From: Clostridiaceae bacterium
GTDB lineage: Bacteria; Bacillota; Clostridia; DUPQ01
Length of the DNA: 64,000 nt
Reading direction: 5' to 3'
NCBI GenBank assembly: GCA_012838235.1
Contig: DUPQ01000051.1
Span: forward strand, 1 to 64,000
The notes under the pieces were generated by a model. That model searched no databases. It was given only the letters and a program-made list of their open reading frames with translations, and was not told the origin of the DNA. Positions 1 to 10,457 of the stretch are shown one piece after another (within the stretch, counting starts at the first letter, position 1; every line of letters begins with the position of its first letter). The translations under genes and the position numbers were made by a program.

Positions 1-1811
<1,811 letters not shown>

Positions 1812-1825
1812 TTATCATATTTAAG

Positions 1826-1854
1826 TGGATAATAATTGATATTTTCAGTATAAT
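1826..1854 (+). promoter_or_regulatory. Probable sigma-A promoter of rpsT
   Basis: A perfect -10 TATAAT lies at 1849-1854, with TGGATA 17 bases upstream as a weak -35 (4 of 6 matches). It sits between the divergent ligA and rpsT starts, about 40 bases before the rpsT start codon. Inferred from sequence only. Confidence 0.5.
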
Positions 1855-1894
1855 GTGTTATAAATATTCAGTAATTCATTTGGAGGTGGATACT

Positions 1895-2146
1895 TTGGCA
1901 AATAAAAAATCAGCGGAAAAAAGAGTTAGTGTCTCAATGAAGAAAAGATTGGTTAATTCGGCAAAAAAATCTTCTACCAGAAAGCAGTTAAGAGATGCCA
2001 GACTGGCAATAGAAAATGACTCGCCGGATAAAAAGCAACTTATCATGGAAGCAATGAAAGCTGTTGATAAAGCGGCTTCCGACGGCATAATACACAGAAA
2101 TAAAGCTGCCAGACATAAATCTAAATTATCGGTTCATCTTAAATAA
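1895..2146 (+). CDS. rpsT: 30S ribosomal protein S20
   Basis: Small basic 83-residue protein binding 16S rRNA in the 30S body. The product begins ANKKSAEKRV after the initiator and is Lys/Arg/Ala rich, as expected for S20. The chosen start is TTG at 1895: GGAGG at 1882-1886 lies 8 bases upstream and the mature N-terminus matches the family; a GTG three codons earlier overlaps the SD. S20 of E. coli also starts with UUG, so the weak start may matter for autoregulation. The gene faces away from holA and comEC across the URO-D gene, and a strong hairpin follows it. Confidence 0.95.
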   Translation: MANKKSAEKRVSVSMKKRLVNSAKKSSTRKQLRDARLAIENDSPDKKQLIMEAMKAVDKAASDGIIHRNKAARHKSKLSVHLK

Positions 2147-2180
2147 TCGTTTAAGAAATAAATCTATATTTATTAATATA

Positions 2181-2215
2181 AATCCGAACGGACTCCGTTC
2201 GGATTGTGTTTTATA
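2181..2215 (+). terminator. Intrinsic terminator of rpsT, possibly bidirectional
   Basis: A perfect 10-bp inverted repeat (AATCCGAACG at 2181-2190, CGTTCGGATT at 2196-2205) with a 5-base loop is followed by GTGTTTTAT. It lies between the convergent rpsT and URO-D genes and can fold from either strand. The T tract is better on the plus strand. Confidence 0.8.
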
Positions 2216-2250
2216 TATTTCTGCATAAATGATGTATTACCGGTTACACC

Positions 2251-3372
2251 TTATATAGCCTGTCTCATCCAACCTTTGTTTTTCTTATCCAGCGGTTCTC
2301 TTCCTAAAATCTCTCTTGCAGTTTTAACATAGTATCTGTACAACTCCAGTGAGGAACCGTTGGGTATTCTGTGATCCAGACCGAAAACAATACCGCCTTT
2401 TAACATTGAAGGTTGCATCTTATACTCCAACTCTTTTAATACCGCAAGTTTACTGTCTCTTAAAATGAACTTATCTATACCGCCTTTAAGTGATAACCTT
2501 GTACCATATTTTGCGTGTACTTTTACTATATCCATTCCAGCAGCAGGTTCCATTGGATACATCTGATTCAATCCGCAATTCAGAAAAGCATCTATGACGG
2601 AATTCATGTTTCCGTCGGAGTCCTGAACAAATATTGTACACCCGTTATTTTTGTAAGCATCCCATATTTTAAGATAATAAGGCTGTAAGAATTCTTCTAT
2701 ATGAACAGGCCCTATAAGCGAACCGGATTTTCCCGCCATATCCTCATGAATGTGTAAATGATCGACAATTAAGTGCTTGGAAAGTCTCTCGCAACATTTA
2801 ATAGCGGTATCCGCCGCGGTATTGAGAATATCTTCTATCAGTTCCGGTTGTTCATAGTAGGCATAACAGAGTTCCTCTTCTCCCATCAATTGTCTGGGTA
2901 AATCGAATCCGCCCGGAACTTCCGCCCGCACCATAACACCTTGTTTTTGCTGTTCTTTAGCGTTTTCTACCTGGTTATAATCTATCCTTTCTTCCCTGAA
3001 CTGATACAGATGCTTCAATTTTAACCAGTCATCCATATTTTTAACGGGATAATCCATTGGTAGCGGTATGGTTGCGGCTCCTTTCATCAATTTCATTTTT
3101 CTTCCCAAGGCATCGATAGTGATAATATGTTCCTTTGTTTCTTCTATTACTCTTTCTTCAGGACCGTCAAATATATCGCAATTTGCACCGCAGTTAACAT
3201 ACGGAACATAGTCCCAGTCAAATGCCGTCATATTTATTTCATCTTCGGTAGCGCCCTGTTCAATCCATTCCTCTTCCAGACCTATAAGCGGTCCGAACAG
3301 TTCTACAAACATAGGCCTTTTATTCTCTTTAAACGTTACATAATCCAAATATTCTTTTCTGTCCCAGCGCAT
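2251..3372 (-). CDS. Uroporphyrinogen decarboxylase (URO-D) family protein, not HemE
   Basis: A 373-residue URO-D fold protein resembling the methyltransferase-like URO-D families (MtaA/CmuA-type superfamily) more than the heme enzyme HemE. Visible segments include VPGGFDLPRQLMG, VDHLHIHEDMAGKSG, FVQDSDGN and the C-terminal GLDHRIPNGSSLE. The usual GCDH-type zinc-ligand segment of corrinoid methyltransferases reads GLDHR here, so metal binding is uncertain. No corrinoid protein or heme gene lies nearby, so the substrate is unknown. The start at 3372 has GGAGG upstream. The gene lies between holA and rpsT, which are adjacent in many Firmicutes, suggesting an insertion at that junction. Soluble; no signal peptide. 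Confidence 0.8.
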   Translation of the reverse strand: MRWDRKEYLDYVTFKENKRPMFVELFGPLIGLEEEWIEQGATEDEINMTAFDWDYVPYVNCGANCDIFDGPEERVIEETKEHIITIDALGRKMKLMKGAATIPLPMDYPVKNMDDWLKLKHLYQFREERIDYNQVENAKEQQKQGVMVRAEVPGGFDLPRQLMGEEELCYAYYEQPELIEDILNTAADTAIKCCERLSKHLIVDHLHIHEDMAGKSGSLIGPVHIEEFLQPYYLKIWDAYKNNGCTIFVQDSDGNMNSVIDAFLNCGLNQMYPMEPAAGMDIVKVHAKYGTRLSLKGGIDKFILRDSKLAVLKELEYKMQPSMLKGGIVFGLDHRIPNGSSLELYRYYVKTAREILGREPLDKKNKGWMRQAI

Positions 3373-3407
3373 ATTTTTACCTCAACCTCCGGTATTATAA
3401 CATAATA

Positions 3408-4367
3408 TTAAGAATTTACTATTGTTGACATCAATGTTACCATTGCCGAATCCTGACCGAGTTTTCCCGACTTGAAATCATGATCGGCTTCCGATATGGC
3501 ATATATAATATTCTTTAATTGTTCTATACTGAACTCTTTGGAATTCTGAATGGCTTTTCTCACTCGAAAATCGTTTGAGGATGTAATATTATTAACTATA
3601 ATCGTATACATTTCATAGAAAGTATTGAAAAGAATAGCGGTAAAATACGGTAAAGCGTATTTTAAAGATACCATATCGTAATAGACATCCAGTGCCGCAG
3701 ATAAATCTCTCTTACAAAGATTATTGGTAAGTTCATATCCTTTTACATCGGTAATACCGGTGCATAACAATTTTATCGTTTCCGCGGTTACTTCATTGGA
3801 GGGCTGAATATATAGCAGAATCTTATCTATACTTAATGTCACAAAGGAAAGATTAAGACCGGAATATTCCAGAAAAAGATTGAGATTTTCCGAAGATATG
3901 TTCTTCCCCTCTTTTCTGAAAGCGGAATATACAAATCTCTTAATGTCCTCAGCGGTTCCTTTGGTTATCTCGTAAGCACTGTTTTTGGAATTATAGTGCT
4001 TAAAGCCTGACAGTCTTTTATTGATGTCGTTTTCAATGAAGAATAAGTAGACACCTTCGGTAACATAATCGCTAAGACTGATAATTTTATCACTAAATTC
4101 CTCTTTGTTGAAAAATCCGGTATTCCTGCAGGTTATAAATTTATTGTTACCGCTGAAGGAATAAGTGGCACATTCGTTAATGATATCCTCTATTTTTGAA
4201 GTATCATCAAACTTTACATTGTCATATTCCGCTTGTGTGTATCGTATAATTGCGGTTTTTAAAGCATTTACTACCGATTGCTTAAGATACTCGTCGTCCC
4301 CGTAAAACAGATACACCTGTTTAAAAATGTTGCCCGATATTTCATTTTTAATATCTTCGTATTTCAC
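3408..4367 (-). CDS. holA: DNA polymerase III delta subunit
   Basis: Clamp-loader delta subunit that opens the beta sliding clamp; 319 residues, normal length. The N-terminus carries the family signature VYLFYGDDEYLKQSVV (about residues 17-32), which replaces a functional Walker A motif, followed by AAA+ lid and collar helices. Adjacent downstream of comEC with an 18-base gap, the order seen in Bacillus (comEC-holA). The C-terminus ends MVTLMSTIVNS. No anomalies. Confidence 0.93.
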   Translation of the reverse strand: MKYEDIKNEISGNIFKQVYLFYGDDEYLKQSVVNALKTAIIRYTQAEYDNVKFDDTSKIEDIINECATYSFSGNNKFITCRNTGFFNKEEFSDKIISLSDYVTEGVYLFFIENDINKRLSGFKHYNSKNSAYEITKGTAEDIKRFVYSAFRKEGKNISSENLNLFLEYSGLNLSFVTLSIDKILLYIQPSNEVTAETIKLLCTGITDVKGYELTNNLCKRDLSAALDVYYDMVSLKYALPYFTAILFNTFYEMYTIIVNNITSSNDFRVRKAIQNSKEFSIEQLKNIIYAISEADHDFKSGKLGQDSAMVTLMSTIVNS

Positions 4368-4386
4368 ACATAGATTTTAACACATT

Positions 4387-6708
4387 TCATCTGTATTTAA
4401 ACAGATAGTATTTTCTGTTTATAAGATATACGGTAACCGATCCGTTAATATCCGTTCGCAAGGTATTTATACCTTTTTCCGCAAGTGTATCCAGAGTTTT
4501 TCTTCCCGGATGACCGTACCTGTTATGTTTTCCGACCGATATAACCGCTATTTTCGGAGATATATAATGAATTATTTCCGAATTTATAGCCTTATCATCT
4601 CCGTGATGGGGCATCTTAATTATGTCACATTTTAAAAATATATCTGAAGGTATCTTTTTTATGTCCGCATCTCCGGTAAAAAGAAAACTACCGGCTTTTG
4701 TATACAGATTAAAAACTACCGAACCGTCATTTGCATTTGTATAAACGATATCAGTATCGGGGTTTAGTACTTTGATACAGACTCCTTCGGTTCTTATCTC
4801 ATCACCTCTTTTGAGCATACCGCAATATGTATCCGGATAATTCATGCTCAATTGGTCAGATAGTTTAATATTGTCCTTATGATTTGTATATGGAAGATAA
4901 ACATTATCCACCGAGAAGTTATCCAAAACATCTTCAATTGCACCGCAATGATCGGAATCGGAATGTGTAAGTATAATCATATCTATTTTATGTCCTGTAC
5001 GATATGCAACAGCGGATAAATCTATATATTCGCCTGTATCAATCATTATGTTATATCCGTTTGACAAGGTTATAACGGCGCAATCACCCTGCCCTACATC
5101 CATAAAAACGACTTTCGGAGTATTATTTATACAAATAGTTATTACGCATAATAGCGTTGCAACACTGATAACGATATATTTATTTATCCTGCTTTTAAAA
5201 GGTTTATACTTTATATACAAAAATGTGCATATAATAATGATAAGGAAAATATCGGGTATATGTTTAACATAGAGCTTTGAGTAAGGTAAATTGCCGATAT
5301 ATTCGGCAAACTTAATTAGAAAATTCGCCAACAACCCGAATAGGGGGCACATTATCCGGGGAAATAATATAGCGGTCCAAAGCGATAAAAGTAACGGAGT
5401 TATGAGTATAAAGATTATAAGATTGGAAAAGAGAGAGTAAGGATATATACAGTGAAACAACCTGTATGATATAAACACCGTTAAAGGTTGAACGGATAAT
5501 AGAAGACTTAGTGCGGATAGTACTTTTAGAATTACTGCTTTCAACTTTGTCTTCCTTATTCTTCTGTAATAGTCTTCCAATACAATATGTTTCTTCAGCA
5601 CCTTTTCCTGCAGGGTTTTCTTTAATTTATCAATCTGCAATACAAAAAATGAACGGATTTTTCTGCTGAACAATGCTATCGATACCACACAGCAGTAGGA
5701 CATAATAAAGCCGTAATCGTAAACAGATAAAGGATTTATCAAAATAATGATTAATGAAGAGAGACATATAGGCAGATACCTGTTGGAGTCGAAATAGAGC
5801 ATATTGGAGAAGAATAATGTAACAATACATAATGCCGCTCTGATTGCACTTATTCTTAAGCCTGTAAATACAAGTAAAAATAATACTGCAAATATTGTGA
5901 ATATCATAGAGAATCTGTTGTTCTTTGATAATAAAGTTAATAAATAATAAAACGGAATGATTAATATGTTGAAGTGGGTGCCGGATATGCTTAAGATGTG
6001 CGATAATCCGCTTTTTTGGAATGTACTTGTTGTGTTTCTGTCCAGATAAGTACGTGAACCGGCTATAAGTGCTGTAACAATTCCTCTTTTATCTTCATTT
6101 AGATGCTTCATTACCCTTTCTACCGCTTTTTCTCTTATATTCCCTATAAACCCGATAAACGGTTTACTACCTATCTTTGATATATTTCCCCTGTTTACGT
6201 ATATATCCGCCGATATATTCTTTGAATAACAGTATTTTTGATAATCAAACTGTCCTTTATTACCTGCACTTTCCGGCTTATACAACAGTCCTGACAGTTC
6301 AATAATATCCCCTATCCTTATATAATCATCCTTCATAGTGACAAAATAGTTAAAACCGTTATTGCATTTCAATATAACTTTAAACTTATTCACTTGATCC
6401 TTAACTATTTCCGTTACATACCCCGTCAATCGAACTTCTTTCCGGTTTTCATCTGAATAGTCATTTTCTATATTCATAAACAGAAGACGTGAAAAGAAGA
6501 AAAATACGGTAAATGCAATTACAAAGAATGAAAGAAGCAAAACCTTAATAATCTTTGCTACGGATTTATCCTTAGTATAAATAAAAAGAACGGTAACGGA
6601 AATCAACCCTGAAATCAATAAAACCGTAATATTAAAGTTTGTACTCAATATTATTGCCGTTATTGAATATAGCGTTAACAAAGGAATAAAGGATTTTTTT
6701 ATTACCAT
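4387..6708 (-). CDS. comEC: ComEC/Rec2 family DNA-uptake channel protein
   Basis: Polytopic membrane protein of the competence machinery that passes single-stranded DNA across the membrane; 773 residues, full length. Order: N-terminal membrane helices and OB-like DUF4131 region (1-190), competence domain with multiple TM segments including SGLSHILSISGTHFNI (about 225-510), and a C-terminal metallo-beta-lactamase domain with VFMDVGQGDCAV, ILTHSDSDHCGAI, FTGDAD and MPHHGDD, so the metal ligands are present. The start at 6708 has no convincing Shine-Dalgarno sequence, which is odd for this AG-rich-leader genome. The rest of the com machinery is not in the window, so whether the organism is transformable cannot be told. 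Confidence 0.9.
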   Translation of the reverse strand: MVIKKSFIPLLTLYSITAIILSTNFNITVLLISGLISVTVLFIYTKDKSVAKIIKVLLLSFFVIAFTVFFFFSRLLFMNIENDYSDENRKEVRLTGYVTEIVKDQVNKFKVILKCNNGFNYFVTMKDDYIRIGDIIELSGLLYKPESAGNKGQFDYQKYCYSKNISADIYVNRGNISKIGSKPFIGFIGNIREKAVERVMKHLNEDKRGIVTALIAGSRTYLDRNTTSTFQKSGLSHILSISGTHFNILIIPFYYLLTLLSKNNRFSMIFTIFAVLFLLVFTGLRISAIRAALCIVTLFFSNMLYFDSNRYLPICLSSLIIILINPLSVYDYGFIMSYCCVVSIALFSRKIRSFFVLQIDKLKKTLQEKVLKKHIVLEDYYRRIRKTKLKAVILKVLSALSLLLSVQPLTVFISYRLFHCIYPYSLFSNLIIFILITPLLLSLWTAILFPRIMCPLFGLLANFLIKFAEYIGNLPYSKLYVKHIPDIFLIIIICTFLYIKYKPFKSRINKYIVISVATLLCVITICINNTPKVVFMDVGQGDCAVITLSNGYNIMIDTGEYIDLSAVAYRTGHKIDMIILTHSDSDHCGAIEDVLDNFSVDNVYLPYTNHKDNIKLSDQLSMNYPDTYCGMLKRGDEIRTEGVCIKVLNPDTDIVYTNANDGSVVFNLYTKAGSFLFTGDADIKKIPSDIFLKCDIIKMPHHGDDKAINSEIIHYISPKIAVISVGKHNRYGHPGRKTLDTLAEKGINTLRTDINGSVTVYLINRKYYLFKYR

Positions 6709-6788
6709 TGTTATACGATATTTTATTAAACTGTATTAATGAATAAACAAAACCAAAAAGGTATTAGTAAATAAAGATAACTTTTATA

Positions 6789-8459
6789 TTATTTCTTTTC
6801 AGTGAGCTTATCTATTTCCTTATTTACTCTTTCTCTAAGATTGATAATATATTCGATATCTTCAGGGAATTTACTGAAGGATATTTTCCCGTTACTCTCA
6901 ATAATTTTCATCACATGCTCATAGGAAGTCAGTGACTCCAACTTTAAGAATGCTCTCAAATCCTGTAATGCTTCATTAAATACTACAAGTCTTAAGGATT
7001 TAAGCGGTTTACCGTCATGTCCCGGATATACCGAATATGCATCTCCCGCAGGAGCGAAGAAATCACCGTCGGTTATAAGGAAGGGATTAACAAGTTTTCT
7101 GGAATATTGGTTATAGTAGAAATTATAGCCCCATTGTAAAAATCCTGAAATTCTGTATTTATATAACTGTGTGCCTATTATTCTGTTTCTCTGTGACGGC
7201 ATTGCAATAAATCTGTTACTGACGTCAATAAACTGACCGCAACAGTAATATATCCATAGATTATCTATGTTTTGTTTAAGAAAGGGTTCAATCTTATCCG
7301 TTGCGGGAATGGGAGATGTTACAATTCCCTGTTTGTAGAATTCTATGGAAGATAAGGCATCGGTTACAAGATAACCGTCTAAAAGATCGATAATGCTGTT
7401 TCTTGCATTTCTGTACCCTTCTATATTCTTCTCATTAGGCTCGTCGGAAATATGAAAGAAACACCTTTTATCTACACCTTTATTCTTAAGATAAACCAAA
7501 AGATTGGATATGAAGTCCCTTAGAAAAGAAATATATTCATCGGAAGTTGCATCGGTCTCCCATCCGAATATTCTTTTCTTCCTACCGTTGACATATGCTA
7601 CAACTTTCGGTGCATGCTTTGCACCCCATTGGGTAAAAAAGTGAGAGATTTCGAAATATTCAAATCCTATCTCATTACACATATCTATCCATTTATCCAG
7701 TAAATCATATGAGTATTCATAACCGGAAGATGTTTTTGTAATATCCACCAGTTGCATTGTCGGTCGCTCCCCTCCTATCTTGGTATCTAAAGGCGGGGTA
7801 AGTACCGGAGTCAGTATGGCATTAATACCGTACTCATAAGCCGTTTTGAGAAAATTCTTCATAATTGCAAAATGTTTTTTGCTTAACGGTTTAACTGCGT
7901 AATAAGAAGCTAAACAGTCACCGTGAAACCACTGTGTAAATGTAATTCTTTTATCGGATAACATAGAATTGATTATATTAACCGATACATTCGTTGAAGC
8001 AACCGTATTACCGTCATTATCGGTAAAATAGCATTTAATAACATAATCTCCGTAAAAACATGTGTTATTACTTAAATCCACCTCTATAAACAGCGACTGC
8101 AGAAGATCAGGTACGAAATAGACATTGTCTTTTTTATCATACGGACATAATAAATCGGGATAACAATGGGGTACTTTACGCTGATAATTATCGGTCGGTA
8201 AATTGTGATATACGGGCAGCCTGACAGCAACCGATTCCACTTTATAAACCCGTATAAATTCCTTCAACTCCGATTTTATATGAAAATAACAGGGGCTTTT
8301 ATCCTTTAAAGTATCGCTTGTCATAGTATATGCAATCTGGAAATTAAGTTTTTCATTCAGTAAACAGGAAAATGAAGTATATTGCTTCTTGTCTTGTATA
8401 TTATCGTCCAAAAAACATTTCTCCAATGATGATACACACTTTACAATGTAATTATTCAC
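6789..8459 (-). CDS. GH123-like (DUF4091) glycosidase, probable beta-N-acetylgalactosaminidase
   Basis: A 556-residue protein of the family once called DUF4091 and now GH123 catalytic domain. An N-terminal beta-rich region (1-165) precedes the barrel. The FHISDEP motif places an Asp-Glu pair at residues 339-340, matching the adjacent acid/base pair of GH123 enzymes, where the 2-acetamido group acts as nucleophile. The C-terminal YPGHDGKPLKSLRL segment is a family hallmark. GTG start overlaps the kinase stop by 4 bases (GTGA), so the two are translationally coupled. No signal peptide: it should act in the cytoplasm on imported GalNAc-containing oligosaccharides. Substrate is inferred from family and neighbours; GlcNAc linkage or another beta-HexNAc substrate is possible. 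Confidence 0.75.
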   Translation of the reverse strand: MNNYIVKCVSSLEKCFLDDNIQDKKQYTSFSCLLNEKLNFQIAYTMTSDTLKDKSPCYFHIKSELKEFIRVYKVESVAVRLPVYHNLPTDNYQRKVPHCYPDLLCPYDKKDNVYFVPDLLQSLFIEVDLSNNTCFYGDYVIKCYFTDNDGNTVASTNVSVNIINSMLSDKRITFTQWFHGDCLASYYAVKPLSKKHFAIMKNFLKTAYEYGINAILTPVLTPPLDTKIGGERPTMQLVDITKTSSGYEYSYDLLDKWIDMCNEIGFEYFEISHFFTQWGAKHAPKVVAYVNGRKKRIFGWETDATSDEYISFLRDFISNLLVYLKNKGVDKRCFFHISDEPNEKNIEGYRNARNSIIDLLDGYLVTDALSSIEFYKQGIVTSPIPATDKIEPFLKQNIDNLWIYYCCGQFIDVSNRFIAMPSQRNRIIGTQLYKYRISGFLQWGYNFYYNQYSRKLVNPFLITDGDFFAPAGDAYSVYPGHDGKPLKSLRLVVFNEALQDLRAFLKLESLTSYEHVMKIIESNGKISFSKFPEDIEYIINLRERVNKEIDKLTEKK

Positions 8460-9547
8460 AGCTCACTTCCCATTTTTTGCACTATTTCATTCATTTTGGG
8501 TAAATACCCTTCTATTTCCTTAACCAGCTTAAATTGCGTTCTGGCGCGTATAAGATTATGGTTTTCTTTGTGTACCGCAAAATATATGTCGTTATTCAGA
8601 TAATCGGTGAGAAATCTCATGCCTATCTCCATGGTTATAAGTTTAATGGAAAACGGCAAAAGTGATAACTCAACAGCATTAATACTGTTCTTTACGGCTG
8701 CTAAAAAACCTTTTGTGAAATATATGAAGTTGTCCGTAACGAAATGAACTTTATCAAGATTCTCTTCATCTTCCTCAGCGGAAGATGAGGAAATTCTCAA
8801 CGCATCACCGTAATCGTAAAGTATTGAGCCCGGCATGACGGTATCCAGATCCAAAATACAGATAGGTTTATCGGTCGCATTATCAAATAAAAGATTGTTC
8901 AGTTTTGTATCATTGTGCGTAACTCTTAAAGGTATTTTACCCGACTTTATGTTCTCCAATATTATTCCACAATCGGCTTTTCTTTGATATAAAAAGTTAA
9001 TTTCATCGGAAACAGATGAGACTCTTCCCGCAACATCCCTCTTTACGGACATTTCGAAGTCACGGAATCGTTTTACTGTGTTATGAAAGTCTTTAATTGT
9101 TTCATGAAGAGTGCTCATATCGTAATCGGAAAGCATATTCAAAAAATCACCGAATGCGTAGCCGCTGTCGCGTACTACCTGAAGATTCTTAGGTTGCTGA
9201 TATGTCGTAACATCGTCAATGTATAAATATGAGCGCCAGTAACAGTTGTCCGAATCCACATAAAACAATTTATTATCTTTTGTTTTGACAACGGATAACG
9301 TTTCTCTTCTTATATCGCCACCCCGTGCGGCAATCTTCTTTTTTAAAAACTCCGTCACATTATATATATTTTCCATAAGAGCGACGGGATTGGTAAAAAC
9401 CGTTGTGTTTATAAGTTGAAGGGTATATTTATCGCATGTTGTTTCCACTACATATGTTTTATTAATATGACCCGCACCTATGGGTTTTATTGAAATAATA
9501 TCTCCCTCATAACGAAATCTGCCTGCAACGGAAGTTTCTCTGTTCAT
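8456..9547 (-). CDS. nahK: N-acetylhexosamine 1-kinase-like protein (NahK-like, APH fold)
   Basis: Aminoglycoside-phosphotransferase-fold kinase of 363 residues. It resembles bifidobacterial NahK, which phosphorylates GlcNAc and GalNAc at C1. Shared features are GAGHINKTYVV near residue 24, PLRVTHNDTKLNN with the catalytic HND at 211-213, the metal-binding DLDTVMPGS at 233-241, and EEDEENLDKVHF. ATG at 9547 is preceded by GGAGGAG. It lies between the NagB-like gene and the GH123-like gene, so an amino-sugar substrate fits better than an antibiotic. A GalT/GalE pair or a phosphomutase would be needed downstream but is not in this cluster. Kinase fold is certain; exact sugar is inferred. Confidence 0.82.
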   Translation of the reverse strand: MNRETSVAGRFRYEGDIISIKPIGAGHINKTYVVETTCDKYTLQLINTTVFTNPVALMENIYNVTEFLKKKIAARGGDIRRETLSVVKTKDNKLFYVDSDNCYWRSYLYIDDVTTYQQPKNLQVVRDSGYAFGDFLNMLSDYDMSTLHETIKDFHNTVKRFRDFEMSVKRDVAGRVSSVSDEINFLYQRKADCGIILENIKSGKIPLRVTHNDTKLNNLLFDNATDKPICILDLDTVMPGSILYDYGDALRISSSSAEEDEENLDKVHFVTDNFIYFTKGFLAAVKNSINAVELSLLPFSIKLITMEIGMRFLTDYLNNDIYFAVHKENHNLIRARTQFKLVKEIEGYLPKMNEIVQKMGSEL

Positions 9548-9559
9548 ATGCTCCTCCTG

Positions 9560-10324
9560 CTATAGCTTAGATGCGCTGTCTTTGTCTAAATAGAGCTTTG
9601 CAGCTAAATGCAGTCTCAGTATACTTGCAGGACACTTCTCCTCTATTTTGCCGTTTAAAGTGTCATAAACCGCATTTGCTTTGGTAGGTGCCGGCACAAT
9701 ACAGAAAAGTTTTTTTCCCTCAAAAAGAGCCGGTATTGTTAATGTAATGGCATATTTAGGTACCTGATGAATATTTTCAAAGCACTTATCGTTAACCTGC
9801 TGCTGACGACATAACTCATCCAGTTTTACTATTTTAACTTTGACTTTATCGGAAAAATCCGCAACCGGAGGATCATTAAAAGCGATATGTCCGTTCTCCC
9901 CTATTCCCATACAGACAATATCAATAGTGTTATTGTTCAACAATTCTTCATAACGCATACATTCTTTTGTCACATCTTCCGCCGTACCGTCAATATAGTT
10001 GACCGTCTTAAAGTTTAATTTTGAAAAAAGAGCATTCATAAGAAAATTACCGAATGCCTGCGGTGCATCCTTATCAATACCTAAATATTCATCCATATGA
10101 TAAGCATTTATTCTTGTCCAGTCTATATCCTTATACGATATAAGGGTTTGCAAAAAGTCATTCTGTGACGGTGCCGCGGCAAAGAGCATATTAATTTCAT
10201 CTTTTGTTTTAAATAATTTCAATATCTCACTGCGTACATCCTGAGCGGCTTTTAAGCCCATCTCTCTTCTTGTATCAAATACCGATACTTCCAAATTGTC
10301 TTTTTTGAAATTTTTAATTAACAT
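9560..10324 (-). CDS. nagB: Glucosamine-6-phosphate deaminase family protein (NagB-like)
   Basis: A 254-residue enzyme of the NagB/6-phosphogluconolactonase family, expected to convert an amino-sugar 6-phosphate to a ketose 6-phosphate plus ammonia. Catalytic segments are present: YHMDEYLG (about 88-95) and GIGENGHIAFNDPP (about 141-154) with the Asp/Glu/His set. It is first in a three-gene operon with the NahK-like kinase and GH123-like glycosidase; 12 bases separate it from the kinase. It ends in TAG, which shows TAG works as a stop in this genome. SD AAAGGAG precedes ATG at 10324. Galactosamine-6-phosphate could also be the substrate given the GH123 partner. Confidence 0.85.
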   Translation of the reverse strand: MLIKNFKKDNLEVSVFDTRREMGLKAAQDVRSEILKLFKTKDEINMLFAAAPSQNDFLQTLISYKDIDWTRINAYHMDEYLGIDKDAPQAFGNFLMNALFSKLNFKTVNYIDGTAEDVTKECMRYEELLNNNTIDIVCMGIGENGHIAFNDPPVADFSDKVKVKIVKLDELCRQQQVNDKCFENIHQVPKYAITLTIPALFEGKKLFCIVPAPTKANAVYDTLNGKIEEKCPASILRLHLAAKLYLDKDSASKL

Positions 10325-10352
10325 AACAACTCCTTTAATTTGATATATCTCT

Positions 10353-10380
10353 ATTATATCTCAAATCAAAAAAGGCACAA
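10353..10380 (-). promoter_or_regulatory. Promoter of the amino-sugar operon, overlapping a terminator
   Basis: On the minus strand a perfect -10 TATAAT (10358-10353) lies 16 bases after TTGTGC (10380-10375), a partial -35. The -35 falls inside the descending arm of the lipoprotein terminator and the T tract forms the spacer. The same arrangement recurs at 13213-13240. Confidence 0.55.
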
Positions 10381-10397
10381 TCGGAATAGTGCCTTTT
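10370..10397 (-). terminator. Intrinsic terminator of the lipoprotein pair
   Basis: Minus strand: AAAAGGCAC and GTGCCTTTT arms (9 bp) around a 10-base loop, then TTGATTT. It lies about 60 bases after the stop of the second lipoprotein gene. The stem is nearly the same as the eno terminator at 13230-13256. Confidence 0.85.
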
Positions 10398-10457
10398 CAG
10401 AATAAAACAAAAAACAGGATTGAAAATAAAAAATTAATTTTATAAATAAAGATAATG

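Noticed and set aside
2251-3372. HemE uroporphyrinogen decarboxylase of heme synthesis
   Set aside because: No HemE N-terminal arginine-rich motif, no heme genes nearby, and segments match the broader methyltransferase-like URO-D group.
5048-5272. Plus-strand open frames opposite minus-strand genes, such as this one inside comEC
   Set aside because: They are antisense shadows of well-supported genes with no SD, no family similarity and biased composition.
8456-9547. Aminoglycoside resistance kinase
   Set aside because: The APH fold is shared, but the sequence follows NahK closely and lies in an amino-sugar operon.
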